A stretch of 9,020 bases of DNA, from NCBI GenBank assembly GCA_007135745.1, contig SLIH01000462.1:1-9020 (forward strand), in the 5' to 3' direction. A program made the translations under genes and the position numbers. This DNA is from Halomonas sp. Its GTDB lineage: Bacteria > Pseudomonadota > Gammaproteobacteria > Pseudomonadales > Oleiphilaceae. Of the stretch, positions 1-9,020 are shown in pieces. The notes under the pieces are model-generated. The model worked only from the letters and a program-made list of their open reading frames with translations, had not been told where the DNA came from and ran no database searches. Within the stretch, counting starts at the first letter, position 1. Every line of letters starts with the position of its first letter.

Positions 1-17
1 AACCGAGGTGTAGACTT

Positions 18-1817
18 ATGCCCCAGTACAAAGCGCCCTTGCGTGACATCAAATTTGTCATGAGTGAACTGCTGGATTCGGAAACGCATTACAGCAAAAT
101 CCCGGGTGGCGAGGAAGCCACGCCCGACATGGTCGATGCCATCATTCAGGAAGGCGCCAAGTTCTGCGAGCAGGTCCTGTCACCGCTCAATCAGACGGGT
201 GACCAGGAAGGCTGTACCCTCAAGGACGGTGAGGTCATCACGCCGAAAGGCTTCAAGGAAGCCTATCGTCAGTACATTGAGGGCGGCTGGCCTTCCATGA
301 CGGCTGCCGAGGAACTCGGCGGTCAGGGGCTGCCCAACTCGCTGTCCATGGTCATGAGCGAGATGGTGGGAACCTCCAACTGGTCCTTTGGTATGTACCC
401 GGGCCTGAGCCATGGCTGTATGCACACCCTGGAAGCGCATGGCAGTGAGGAACAGAAGAACATGTTCCTGCCCAAGATGGTCACCGGGGAATGGACTGGC
501 ACCATGTGTCTGACCGAATCCCACTGTGGCTCCGATCTGGGCACCTTGCGCACCAAAGCGGAACCCAACAGTGACGGCACCTACAGCATCACCGGCACCA
601 AGATCTTCATCTCCGCCGGTGAGCACGACATGGCCGACAACATCATCCATCTGGTTCTGGCCCGTCTGCCTGACGCGCCCAAGGGAACCAAGGGTATCTC
701 GGTCTTTGTTGTACCCAAGTACATGCCGGACGATAACGGCAATCCCGGTGAGCGTAATGCCCTGGAGTGTGGTGCCCTGGAGCACAAGATGGGCATCCAT
801 GGCAACGCCACCTGTGTCATGAACTTTGACGGTGCCAAAGGCTTCCTGATTGGCGAGCCGCACAAAGGCCTGGGCTACATGTTCACCATGATGAACATTG
901 CCCGGATCGGTACCGCAATTCAGGGGCTTGGTGCCGCGGAGCTGGGTTTCCAGGGGTCTCTGGAATATGCCAAAGAGCGTCAGTCAATGCGTGCTCTTTC
1001 CGGACCGAAGAATCCCGAAGGCGCCGCCGATCCGATCATCGTCCATCCTGACGTTCGTCGTATGCTGCTGACCCAGAAGGCGGTTGCCGAGGGCGCACGG
1101 GCGCTCATCTACTATGCGGCGCAGCAGGCTGACATTGTTAACCGCAGCAACGATGAAGCGGAGCGTAAGGAAGCCGATGAACTGCTGAGTTTCCTGACAC
1201 CGATCGCCAAGGCCTACCTGACCGAAATGGGCGTGGAATCGGCCAACCTCGGGATGCAGGTCTTCGGTGGGCATGGTTATATCTCCGAGTGGGGTATGGA
1301 GCAGATTGTTCGGGATGCCCGTATCGGTACCATCTATGAGGGTACTACCGGTATCCAGGCGCTTGACCTGCTCGGACGCAAGGTTCTGATGACTCAGGGT
1401 GAATCGCTCAAGCGCTTCACCAAGAAGGTGCACCTGTTCTGCAAGGAGCAGGCTGACAACGAGCAGCTCAAGGATTTCATTGAGCCTCTGGCGGCCATGA
1501 ACAAGGAATGGGGCGACGTGACCATGAAAATCGGTGCGGCGGCCATGAAGGATCGCGAAGAAGTGGGTGCAGCCTCCTATGATTACCTGATGTATTCCGG
1601 CTATGCCGTTTCAGCGTATCTCTGGGCGCGTTCTGCCGATGTTGCGCAGCGTAAGCTGGCGGAAGGCACGAGCGAGGAGAGCTTCTACACAGCCAAGCTG
1701 CAGACTGCGCAGTTCTTCTTCAAGCGTCTGCTGCCTCGTGCCAAGGCCCACGTCGAAGCCATGACCAGTGGGGCTGACAACCTGATGGATATGCCGGAGG
1801 ATCACTTCGCTTTCTGA
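18..1817 (+). CDS. Acyl-CoA dehydrogenase, ~600-aa class with extra C-terminal domain (paralogue 1)
   Basis: FAD-dependent acyl-CoA dehydrogenase of 599 aa, expected to oxidise an acyl-CoA to the trans-2-enoyl-CoA in the cytoplasm and pass electrons to ETF. Domain order by eye: a short N-terminal motif (YKAPLRD, residues 4-10) typical of this long subclass; an alpha-helical N domain (about 40-160); the FAD/substrate beta domain with LTE at 165-167 followed by GSDLG; the alpha C domain with FGGHGY and the catalytic base E441 in IYEGTTG; and an extra C-terminal domain from about 465 to 590. Known relatives include the Pseudomonas PA0506/PA0508 FadE enzymes and the DmdC methylthiopropionyl-CoA dehydrogenases, so acyl-chain preference cannot be assigned. 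The start is supported by a GAGGTG ribosome binding site 7 bases before ATG. The promoter lies outside the window. An intrinsic terminator follows. A paralogue sits downstream on the same strand. Family is certain; substrate is unknown. Confidence 0.96.
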   Translation: MPQYKAPLRDIKFVMSELLDSETHYSKIPGGEEATPDMVDAIIQEGAKFCEQVLSPLNQTGDQEGCTLKDGEVITPKGFKEAYRQYIEGGWPSMTAAEELGGQGLPNSLSMVMSEMVGTSNWSFGMYPGLSHGCMHTLEAHGSEEQKNMFLPKMVTGEWTGTMCLTESHCGSDLGTLRTKAEPNSDGTYSITGTKIFISAGEHDMADNIIHLVLARLPDAPKGTKGISVFVVPKYMPDDNGNPGERNALECGALEHKMGIHGNATCVMNFDGAKGFLIGEPHKGLGYMFTMMNIARIGTAIQGLGAAELGFQGSLEYAKERQSMRALSGPKNPEGAADPIIVHPDVRRMLLTQKAVAEGARALIYYAAQQADIVNRSNDEAERKEADELLSFLTPIAKAYLTEMGVESANLGMQVFGGHGYISEWGMEQIVRDARIGTIYEGTTGIQALDLLGRKVLMTQGESLKRFTKKVHLFCKEQADNEQLKDFIEPLAAMNKEWGDVTMKIGAAAMKDREEVGAASYDYLMYSGYAVSAYLWARSADVAQRKLAEGTSEESFYTAKLQTAQFFFKRLLPRAKAHVEAMTSGADNLMDMPEDHFAF

Positions 1818-1879
1818 GCAGTTGATGCCACCGTATGAATCGGAATCGATCGATTCAACGTATCCATTAGTGAAAACCA

Positions 1880-1908
1880 AGAGCCTCGCACGACGGGGCT
1901 CTTTTTTT
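1880..1908 (+). terminator. Rho-independent terminator after the first acyl-CoA dehydrogenase
   Basis: A 9-bp stem (1880-1888 with 1894-1902, AGAGCCTCG against CGGGGCTCT, one G-T wobble) closes a five-base loop CACGA and leads into seven T residues at 1902-1908. This is a textbook intrinsic terminator, 63 bases after the stop codon. It implies that most transcription of the first gene ends before the second one, so the two paralogues are probably expressed from separate promoters. Confidence 0.93.
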
Positions 1909-2018
1909 GTGCTCAGATCCCGGGCTTCGACGTGGGCGAGAAGCCTTCGTTGCTGTAGAATTCGGCCCGGATGCTGATGACGAGGGGGCTGGTGTCTGCT
2001 GGCTCCCTGACCGAGGTG

Positions 2019-2033
2019 AGTACCGCCGGTACT
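2019..2033. promoter_or_regulatory. Candidate operator: perfect 15-bp dyad upstream of the second acyl-CoA dehydrogenase
   Basis: AGTACCGCCGGTACT is a perfect inverted repeat: seven bases on each side of a central C. It lies 71 bases before the ATG at 2105 and after the terminator of the previous gene, which is where an operator for the second gene would sit. The size and symmetry suit a dimeric repressor such as a TetR- or GntR-type regulator. It does not resemble the PsrA-type GAAAC-N4-GTTTC pattern as I know it. No convincing -35/-10 pair was found in 1909-2104, so the position relative to the promoter is unknown. A 14-base symmetric match could also arise by chance in a GC-rich spacer, or form a small RNA hairpin. 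Confidence 0.4.
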
Positions 2034-2050
2034 GCCTGTAACCTTGTAAG

Positions 2051-2082
2051 CGGCCTGTCGGTTCGACTGACCGTCCGGGCCG
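2051..2082 (+). promoter_or_regulatory. Hairpin in the leader of the second acyl-CoA dehydrogenase
   Basis: CGGCC at 2051-2055 pairs with GGCCG at 2078-2082. Inside it, CGGT (2059-2062) pairs with ACCG (2070-2073) around a seven-base loop, with a small internal loop between the two stems. It ends about 10 bases before the GAGGGTG ribosome binding site. It could affect translation or transcript stability, but in a GC-rich leader a stem of this quality may be incidental. A weaker 6-bp stem (1923-1928 with 1940-1945) lies further upstream. Confidence 0.28.
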
Positions 2083-2104
2083 GGAACCAGATGAGGGTGT
2101 TTCA

Positions 2105-3895
2105 ATGGCTGAATACAAAGCCCCCCTGCGGGACATGCGCTTTCTGCTGAACGACGTTTTCGACGCACCGCGACAGTGGGCCTCATTGCCCGGGCTGGCT
2201 GAGACTGTGGATCCGGAAACGGCGGATGCCATTCTCGAAGAAGCCGGGAAAATTGCCTCGGGTGTTCTTGCTCCACTGAACCAGAAGGGCGATGAAGAGG
2301 GCTGCCACTGGAACGATGGCGAAGTGACCACGCCTGAAGGTTTCCGTGAGGCGTATAACACCTTTGCCGAAGGTGGCTGGGTCGGCCTCGGTGGGGATCC
2401 CGAATTTGGTGGCATGGGTATGCCCAAATCACTGGTGGCCCAGGTCGAGGAAATGATGCAGGGGGCCAATATGGCCTTTGGTCTCTGCCCCATGCTCACG
2501 GCAGGCGCCTGCCTTGCGCTGCACGCCCATGGCAGTCAGGAGCTCAAGGAGCAGTACCTGCCGAAGATGTACGACGGCAGCTGGTCCGGTGCCATGGATC
2601 TGACCGAGCCCCATGCCGGCACGGATCTGGGCATTATCCGCTCCAAGGCGGAGCCCGCCGACGATGGCAGCTACCGCATCACCGGGACCAAGATCTTCAT
2701 TACCTGGGGCGAGCATGACATGGCCGAAAACATCATTCACCTGGTGTTGGCCAAACTGCCGGATGCACCTCCGGGGCCCAAGGGAATCTCCCTGTTCCTG
2801 GTGCCCAAGTTCATCCCCAATGACGATGGCTCCTCCGGTGAGCGCAACGCCTTCTCCTGTGGTTCTCTGGAGAAGAAGATGGGCATCAAGGGTTCTGCAA
2901 CCTGTGTCATGAATTTTGATGGCGCCAAAGGTTGGTTGGTGGGCGAGCCTCACAAGGGCCTGATGGCCATGTTCACCATGATGAACTACGAGCGCCTGGG
3001 TGTGGGCATCCAGGGGCTGGGTATTGCCGAGGCCTCGTACCAGAACGCTCTGGCCTATGCCCAGGAGCGACTGCAGAGCCGCTCACCCACGGGCGCCCAG
3101 GAGAAGGACAAGGTGGCCGATCCCATTCTGGTCCATCCCGATGTTCGCCGCATGCTGCTGAAAATGAAGGCCTACAATGAAGGCGGCCGGGCTTTCATCA
3201 CCTATGTGGCGCAGTGGCTGGATCAGGCCAAATTCAGTGATGACGCCGCTTTGCGGGAAAAAGCGGACGCCATGGTGGCGCTGCTGACGCCTGTGGCCAA
3301 GGCCTATCTGACGGACCGCGGCCTTGATTCCTGTGTCATTGGCCAGCAGGTTTTTGGTGGCCATGGCTACATCCGTGAATGGGGTCAGGAGCAGTTTGTT
3401 CGTGATGCCCGTATTGCCCAGATCTATGAAGGCACGAATGGCATTCAGGCCATGGATCTGATGGGGCGCAAGGTGGTCGCCAACAACGGGAAATTCTTTG
3501 AGTTTTTTGCCAGTGAAGTGGCGGATTTCATTACTGAAAACCAGAATGATGGGGCGCTGGAACCCTACATTCAGCCGCTTGCCGCTGCGATTGAGCGCCT
3601 GTCCGATGTGACCGAGCATGTCATCAAGGCCTCGGCCGAGGATCCGACTCAGGTGGGTGCTGCTGCCGTGGACTATCTGGATCTGTTTGGTCTTACGGCG
3701 GAAGCGTACATGTGGGCGCGCATGGTCAAGGCGGCCGCTCCGCAGGCCGAATCAGATACTTCCGGGTTTTACACCGGCAAGCTCAAAACGGCGAAGTTTT
3801 TCTACGACCGACTGCTGCCCCAGAGTGTTTCCCTCGCCGAAGGCATCCGCGCTGGCGGCCAGTCCATGATGGCGCATACAGCAGAAGAGTTCTAA
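2105..3895 (+). CDS. Acyl-CoA dehydrogenase, ~600-aa class with extra C-terminal domain (paralogue 2)
   Basis: A 596-aa FAD-dependent acyl-CoA dehydrogenase, co-linear with the upstream gene and, by eye, about half or more identical to it over its whole length. Visible landmarks: YKAPLRD at 4-10; LTE at 166-168 followed by HAGTDLG; FGGHGY then REWG; catalytic base E442 in IYEGTNG; and an extra C-terminal domain from about 465 to 585. It should catalyse alpha,beta-dehydrogenation of an acyl-CoA with ETF as electron acceptor. It differs from paralogue 1 near the flavin pocket: W201 (FITWGEHD) where the other has A200 (FISAGEHD). It also differs in the helix around residues 120-140, which suggests different acyl-chain preference. 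A GAGGGTG ribosome binding site precedes the ATG. The preceding terminator and dyad suggest separate control. Recent or ancient duplication cannot be decided, but the pair resembles the PA0506/PA0508 arrangement of Pseudomonas. Specificity is unknown. Confidence 0.96.
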   Translation: MAEYKAPLRDMRFLLNDVFDAPRQWASLPGLAETVDPETADAILEEAGKIASGVLAPLNQKGDEEGCHWNDGEVTTPEGFREAYNTFAEGGWVGLGGDPEFGGMGMPKSLVAQVEEMMQGANMAFGLCPMLTAGACLALHAHGSQELKEQYLPKMYDGSWSGAMDLTEPHAGTDLGIIRSKAEPADDGSYRITGTKIFITWGEHDMAENIIHLVLAKLPDAPPGPKGISLFLVPKFIPNDDGSSGERNAFSCGSLEKKMGIKGSATCVMNFDGAKGWLVGEPHKGLMAMFTMMNYERLGVGIQGLGIAEASYQNALAYAQERLQSRSPTGAQEKDKVADPILVHPDVRRMLLKMKAYNEGGRAFITYVAQWLDQAKFSDDAALREKADAMVALLTPVAKAYLTDRGLDSCVIGQQVFGGHGYIREWGQEQFVRDARIAQIYEGTNGIQAMDLMGRKVVANNGKFFEFFASEVADFITENQNDGALEPYIQPLAAAIERLSDVTEHVIKASAEDPTQVGAAAVDYLDLFGLTAEAYMWARMVKAAAPQAESDTSGFYTGKLKTAKFFYDRLLPQSVSLAEGIRAGGQSMMAHTAEEF

Positions 3896-3906
3896 GGCAG
3901 GCAAAT

Positions 3907-3945
3907 TTAAAGGTTGCAGGCCAATGCAGTGCCTGCAACCTTTAA
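3907..3945. terminator. Long perfect hairpin between convergent genes, possible bidirectional terminator
   Basis: TTAAAGGTTGCAGGC (3907-3921) is exactly complementary to GCCTGCAACCTTTAA (3931-3945): a 15-bp perfect stem with a nine-base loop at 3922-3930. It begins 12 bases after the stop of the second acyl-CoA dehydrogenase and lies between convergent genes, which fits a terminator working in both directions. No long T tract follows on either strand. On the plus strand the T run lies inside the stem, and the heptamer array starts immediately. It may therefore be a structural part of the repeat rather than a terminator. Confidence 0.5.
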
Positions 3946-4024
3946 CTCGCAACTCGCAACTCGCAACTCGCAACTCGCAACTCGCAACTCGCAACTCGCA
4001 ACTCGCAACTCGCAACTCGCAACT
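3944..4024. repeat. Heptanucleotide tandem repeat, (AACTCGC) x 11 plus AACT
   Basis: Eleven identical, uninterrupted copies of AACTCGC run from 3944 to 4020, followed by a partial copy AACT to 4024, 81 bases in all. The array starts inside the last two bases of the preceding hairpin and stops five bases before the stop codon of the endonuclease pseudogene. Because seven is not a multiple of three, open frames across it give seven-residue repeats on either strand (NSQLATR on plus, RVASCEL on minus). Such translated peptides are artefacts, not genes. The lack of any mismatch suggests recent expansion by slipped-strand replication, and the copy number is probably variable between strains. Heptameric intergenic repeats are known in other bacteria, for example the STRR sequences of heterocystous cyanobacteria; no function is established for this one. 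Confidence 0.97.
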
Positions 4025-4028
4025 TCTA

Positions 4029-4663
4029 TCAAATCAGCTCATCCACCAGCGAAGGGTCACTGATGAAAGGATTGGCGTTGCCCTGCAAATCCTGGATGAT
4101 CTCGTTTCTTTTCAGTTCTTCTTCGCTCGGGGGGTGATCCCGGTGCCAGGCCTGCAGGGTGGCCATGTCACTGCGCAGCGGGAGTTCATAGGTAGTGTGC
4201 ATATAGATCATTGCACGGGCAACAGCACCCTTGGCATGGTCCGGCGGCTCCAGATCCCGATAGGTGATCAGTTCGCCGCATTCCCCTTCACTGTATCCCC
4301 GACGGACTTCCCCGTAACGGTCGCCTCCCCGGCTCATTTCAAAGCTTGAGCGTACCGGGTACATGTTGTGCAGATCCGACGCGACGCGCTGATAGGTTTC
4401 GTTTTCCCGCGGCAGGTTCGGGCCGTGGGGCAGCGCAGTTCATCCCGTGCCCAGGCAAGGTCATAGATATGTGAAACCGTGGTCAGGATGGCGGTCGGAC
4501 CGAAATCCGCCTGGCAGTAGAGCGTGGTTCCGCCTTCAGCATAGAGTTGTCCCCAGAACAGCTCTTCCGTGACCCGGTCAGGATTGGTGTGGACTGTCTG
4601 GGCTGTCGCCATTGCGCTTATGGCGATCCCCAGCATCAGGGTGATCAGCCTTTGAGTGCGCAT
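4029..4663 (-). pseudogene. Secreted endonuclease I (EndA family), frameshifted
   Basis: EndA-type nucleases are secreted or periplasmic His-Me-finger enzymes that degrade DNA. Here the first frame (4663 to 4334) has a signal peptide (hydrophobic stretch at residues 6-20, likely cleavage after ATA at 21), then LYC at 48-50, a SHIYDLAWA segment at 64-72 and Cys78. It then loses homology near residue 85. The second frame, open from upstream and including 4364 to 4029, carries the rest: DLHN (4376-4365), YGEV, PPDHAKGAVARA and the C-terminal QGNANPFI. Adding one base near 4402-4411 joins the two into a 211-aa protein, close to the roughly 235 of E. coli EndA. The start is supported by GAGGGAG about 7 bases upstream. 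The Glu usual before the catalytic His (here S64-H65) and the Asn of the V-N-x-x-R motif (here Glu) appear replaced, by my unaided alignment. No canonical slippery heptamer is in frame. A sequencing error in place of true decay cannot be excluded. Confidence 0.82.
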
Positions 4664-4791
4664 TTCTATCTCCCTCAGTGAAGGGGTTACCCTGTTGAGT
4701 TAAAGCAACTCCTTTACTCTCAAGAATAGGCCAGTTAGTGACCGACCGTGATGAACAAAGCGTGTAGACCTGAATAGATTTGTAACAGATT
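4664..4791. other. Spacer between endonuclease pseudogene and holA
   Basis: No gene is visible in these 128 bases. Going along the minus strand it follows the holA stop and precedes the endonuclease start, so it should hold the end of the leuS-lptE-holA transcript and perhaps an endonuclease promoter. An imperfect stem (GAGTAAAG against CTTTAACTC with one bulge, minus strand, about 4697-4718) is not followed by a T tract, so I do not call a terminator. No convincing -35/-10 pair was found. Confidence 0.5.
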
Positions 4792-5801
4792 TTAGCGAGA
4801 GGGGCGAGTCAGGCATTCGACCAGGGCTTCGAGCCGGTTCCAGGCTGGCGCCGTCGTGTCATACCCTTTGGTGGCGCGATCAGCCAGCAGGGCCTGTTCT
4901 CGCGCCTGTTGGCAGTGCGTAGCGGTCAAGCGGCGAGCCGCCTGCTCTATGGACTGTTGTTGCTGGCGTTGGCGGATTCCCTGGCTTCGGAAGTAGTCGA
5001 CGGAGTTCTGGCCGTTGCGCCAGGCCAGCTGCAGAGCGCTCACGTGTTTGAGATCCCGGTGCAGGATGGCCAGGGCCTGTAGCGGCGCCACACCTTCCTG
5101 GCGCAGGCTGGAGAGCATTTTCAGCGCATGAGCGCGTTGCCCCCGGAAGATTTCGGCGCTGAGTTCGAACACGTTGTGCCGGCTGCTGTCGAGGACCCCG
5201 TCCTCCACCGTGCGTTCATCGATATGCGAGCCGTCTGTGATCAGGCGCAGACGTTCGATTTCCTGGGTTGCCGCCAGCAGGTTGCCTTCAAGGCGGTCAA
5301 CCAGAACCTTCAGGGCGTCTGCTGTGATCTTCAGGCCGGCACTGCGACAGCGCTGCTCCAGCCATTGAGGAAATTCCCGCGCATCGACGGGCCAGATCTG
5401 CACATGGAGGCCTCGCCCCTGCAGGCGCTTGTACCAGCTTTTACGCAATTCCCCCGCGTCCAGTCGTGGGCCTGAAACCAGCAGGACCACGTCCTCCGGC
5501 GGTTGTTCCAGAAACCGCTCGAGAAAGTCACGGCCCTGGCCGGGTTTGCCGCTGGAGAGGTGCACCTCGATACGGCGCTGGTTGGCGAACAGCGAGAGGG
5601 ACTGTGTTTCCTCTGCCAGGGCATTCCAGTTGAACTGAGGGTCGACCTGAAATACCTGCCGTTCCTCAAATCCTGCCTTGCGTGCAGCGTTGCGGATCTG
5701 ATCGCAGGCCTCCTGCACCAGCAGAGGCTCATCACCGGTCACCAGGTAGAAAGGCAGTATTTGCTTTTCGAGTTGGGTGGGGAGTTCACGCGGATTGATT
5801 T

Positions 5802-5805
<4 letters not shown>
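4792..5805 (-). CDS. holA: DNA polymerase III subunit delta (clamp loader)
   Basis: At 337 aa it is close to the 343 of E. coli HolA. Delta is the wrench subunit of the clamp-loader complex in the cytoplasm: with gamma/tau and delta-prime it opens the beta sliding clamp ring so it can be loaded on primed DNA. The N-terminal part matches the family well: FYLVTGDEPLLVQEACD near residues 19-35, corresponding to YLLLGNDPLLLQE in E. coli, then GFEE and a W-N-A segment before SLFA. As expected for delta there is no Walker A motif, only the AAA+ fold. EGNLLAATQEIERL (about 193-206) marks the lid region, and the C-terminal part is the helical collar domain. Its ATG overlaps the lptE stop (ATGA, 5805-5802), with AGGAAG about 10 bases upstream inside lptE, so translation is probably coupled. 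It is the last gene of the leuS-lptE-holA unit. Confidence 0.95.
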
Positions 5806-8970
<3,165 letters not shown>

Positions 8971-9004
8971 TCACAAGTGATTTTCAGTGCGGAGAAAACA
9001 CCGT

Positions 9005-9010
9005 ATTCTA
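9005..9010 (-). promoter_or_regulatory. Possible -10 box for leuS-lptE-holA
   Basis: On the minus strand TAGAAT at 9010-9005 resembles a sigma-70 -10 element (TATAAT) and would give a leader of about 55 bases before the leuS ATG. The matching -35 would fall at or beyond the window end and cannot be checked. The leader shows no clear attenuator or leader peptide. Confidence 0.3.
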
Positions 9011-9020
9011 GCTTAGTGAG

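Noticed and set aside
180..863. 227-codon minus-strand frame inside the first acyl-CoA dehydrogenase, and similar antisense frames at 984-1433, 1611-2432 and 2429-2953
   Set aside because: They mirror conserved dehydrogenase codons. The 1611-2432 frame even runs through the terminator and leader. None resembles a protein family I recognise.
2010..2018. ACCGAGGTG shared with bases 2-10 ahead of the first dehydrogenase, suggesting a duplicated ribosome binding site or leader peptide
   Set aside because: No start codon follows at a suitable distance at the second location, and the match is only nine bases, so it is probably chance.
3752..4015. Minus-strand frame giving repeated RVASCEL peptides, and a plus-strand frame at 3924-4349 giving repeated NSQLATR peptides
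   Set aside because: Both are translations of the heptamer array extended into the antisense of neighbouring genes. The periodic peptide comes from 7 x 3 bases and there is no supporting ribosome binding site.
3944..4024. CRISPR array
   Set aside because: The units are only seven bases, contiguous and without spacers, and there are no cas genes nearby.
4396..4415. Programmed -1 ribosomal frameshift in the endonuclease gene
   Set aside because: The shift needed is in the -1 direction near GGG-AAA-ACG, but the zero-frame reading does not give an X-XXY-YYZ heptamer, and no clear stimulatory stem was seen. A mutation or sequencing error is simpler.
4690..4720. Terminator for the leuS-lptE-holA transcript
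   Set aside because: The only stem is short and bulged and has no T tract on the minus strand.

Overview
The window looks like chromosomal core sequence from a marine gammaproteobacterium. The best guess is Marinobacter or a close relative, judged from the FadE-type acyl-CoA dehydrogenase pair, the Pseudomonas-type LeuRS sequence and the leuS-lptE-holA gene order. That assignment rests on protein-level recognition, not on a search. G+C is moderately high. I see no transposase, phage gene, CRISPR array, tRNA or rRNA.

Left part (1-3945, + strand): two full-length paralogous acyl-CoA dehydrogenases of the roughly 600-residue class (599 and 596 aa), which carry an extra C-terminal domain. Both should act in the first oxidation step of fatty-acid or related acyl-CoA degradation. 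They are not a simple operon: a strong intrinsic terminator (1880-1908) follows the first gene. The second has its own 196-base leader, which contains a perfect 15-bp dyad (2019-2033) and a hairpin just before the ribosome binding site.

Middle (3896-4791): a 15-bp perfect hairpin runs directly into eleven and a half perfect copies of the heptamer AACTCGC (3944-4024). This array ends five bases from the stop of a convergent gene on the minus strand. That gene is a secreted endonuclease I (EndA family) broken by a one-base frameshift near 4402-4411, and it also appears to lack two metal-site residues, so it is called a pseudogene. A 128-base spacer without a recognisable gene separates it from the next operon.

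Right part (4792-8943, - strand): the essential cluster leuS (leucyl-tRNA synthetase), lptE (outer-membrane LPS assembly lipoprotein) and holA (DNA polymerase III delta, clamp loader). The genes overlap by 17 and 4 bases, so they are almost certainly co-transcribed and translationally coupled. Their products serve unrelated housekeeping processes: translation, envelope biogenesis and replication.

I found no convincing new biological system. The features most worth a second look are the heptamer array joined to a hairpin, the decaying nuclease beside it, and the separately regulated acyl-CoA dehydrogenase paralogues.
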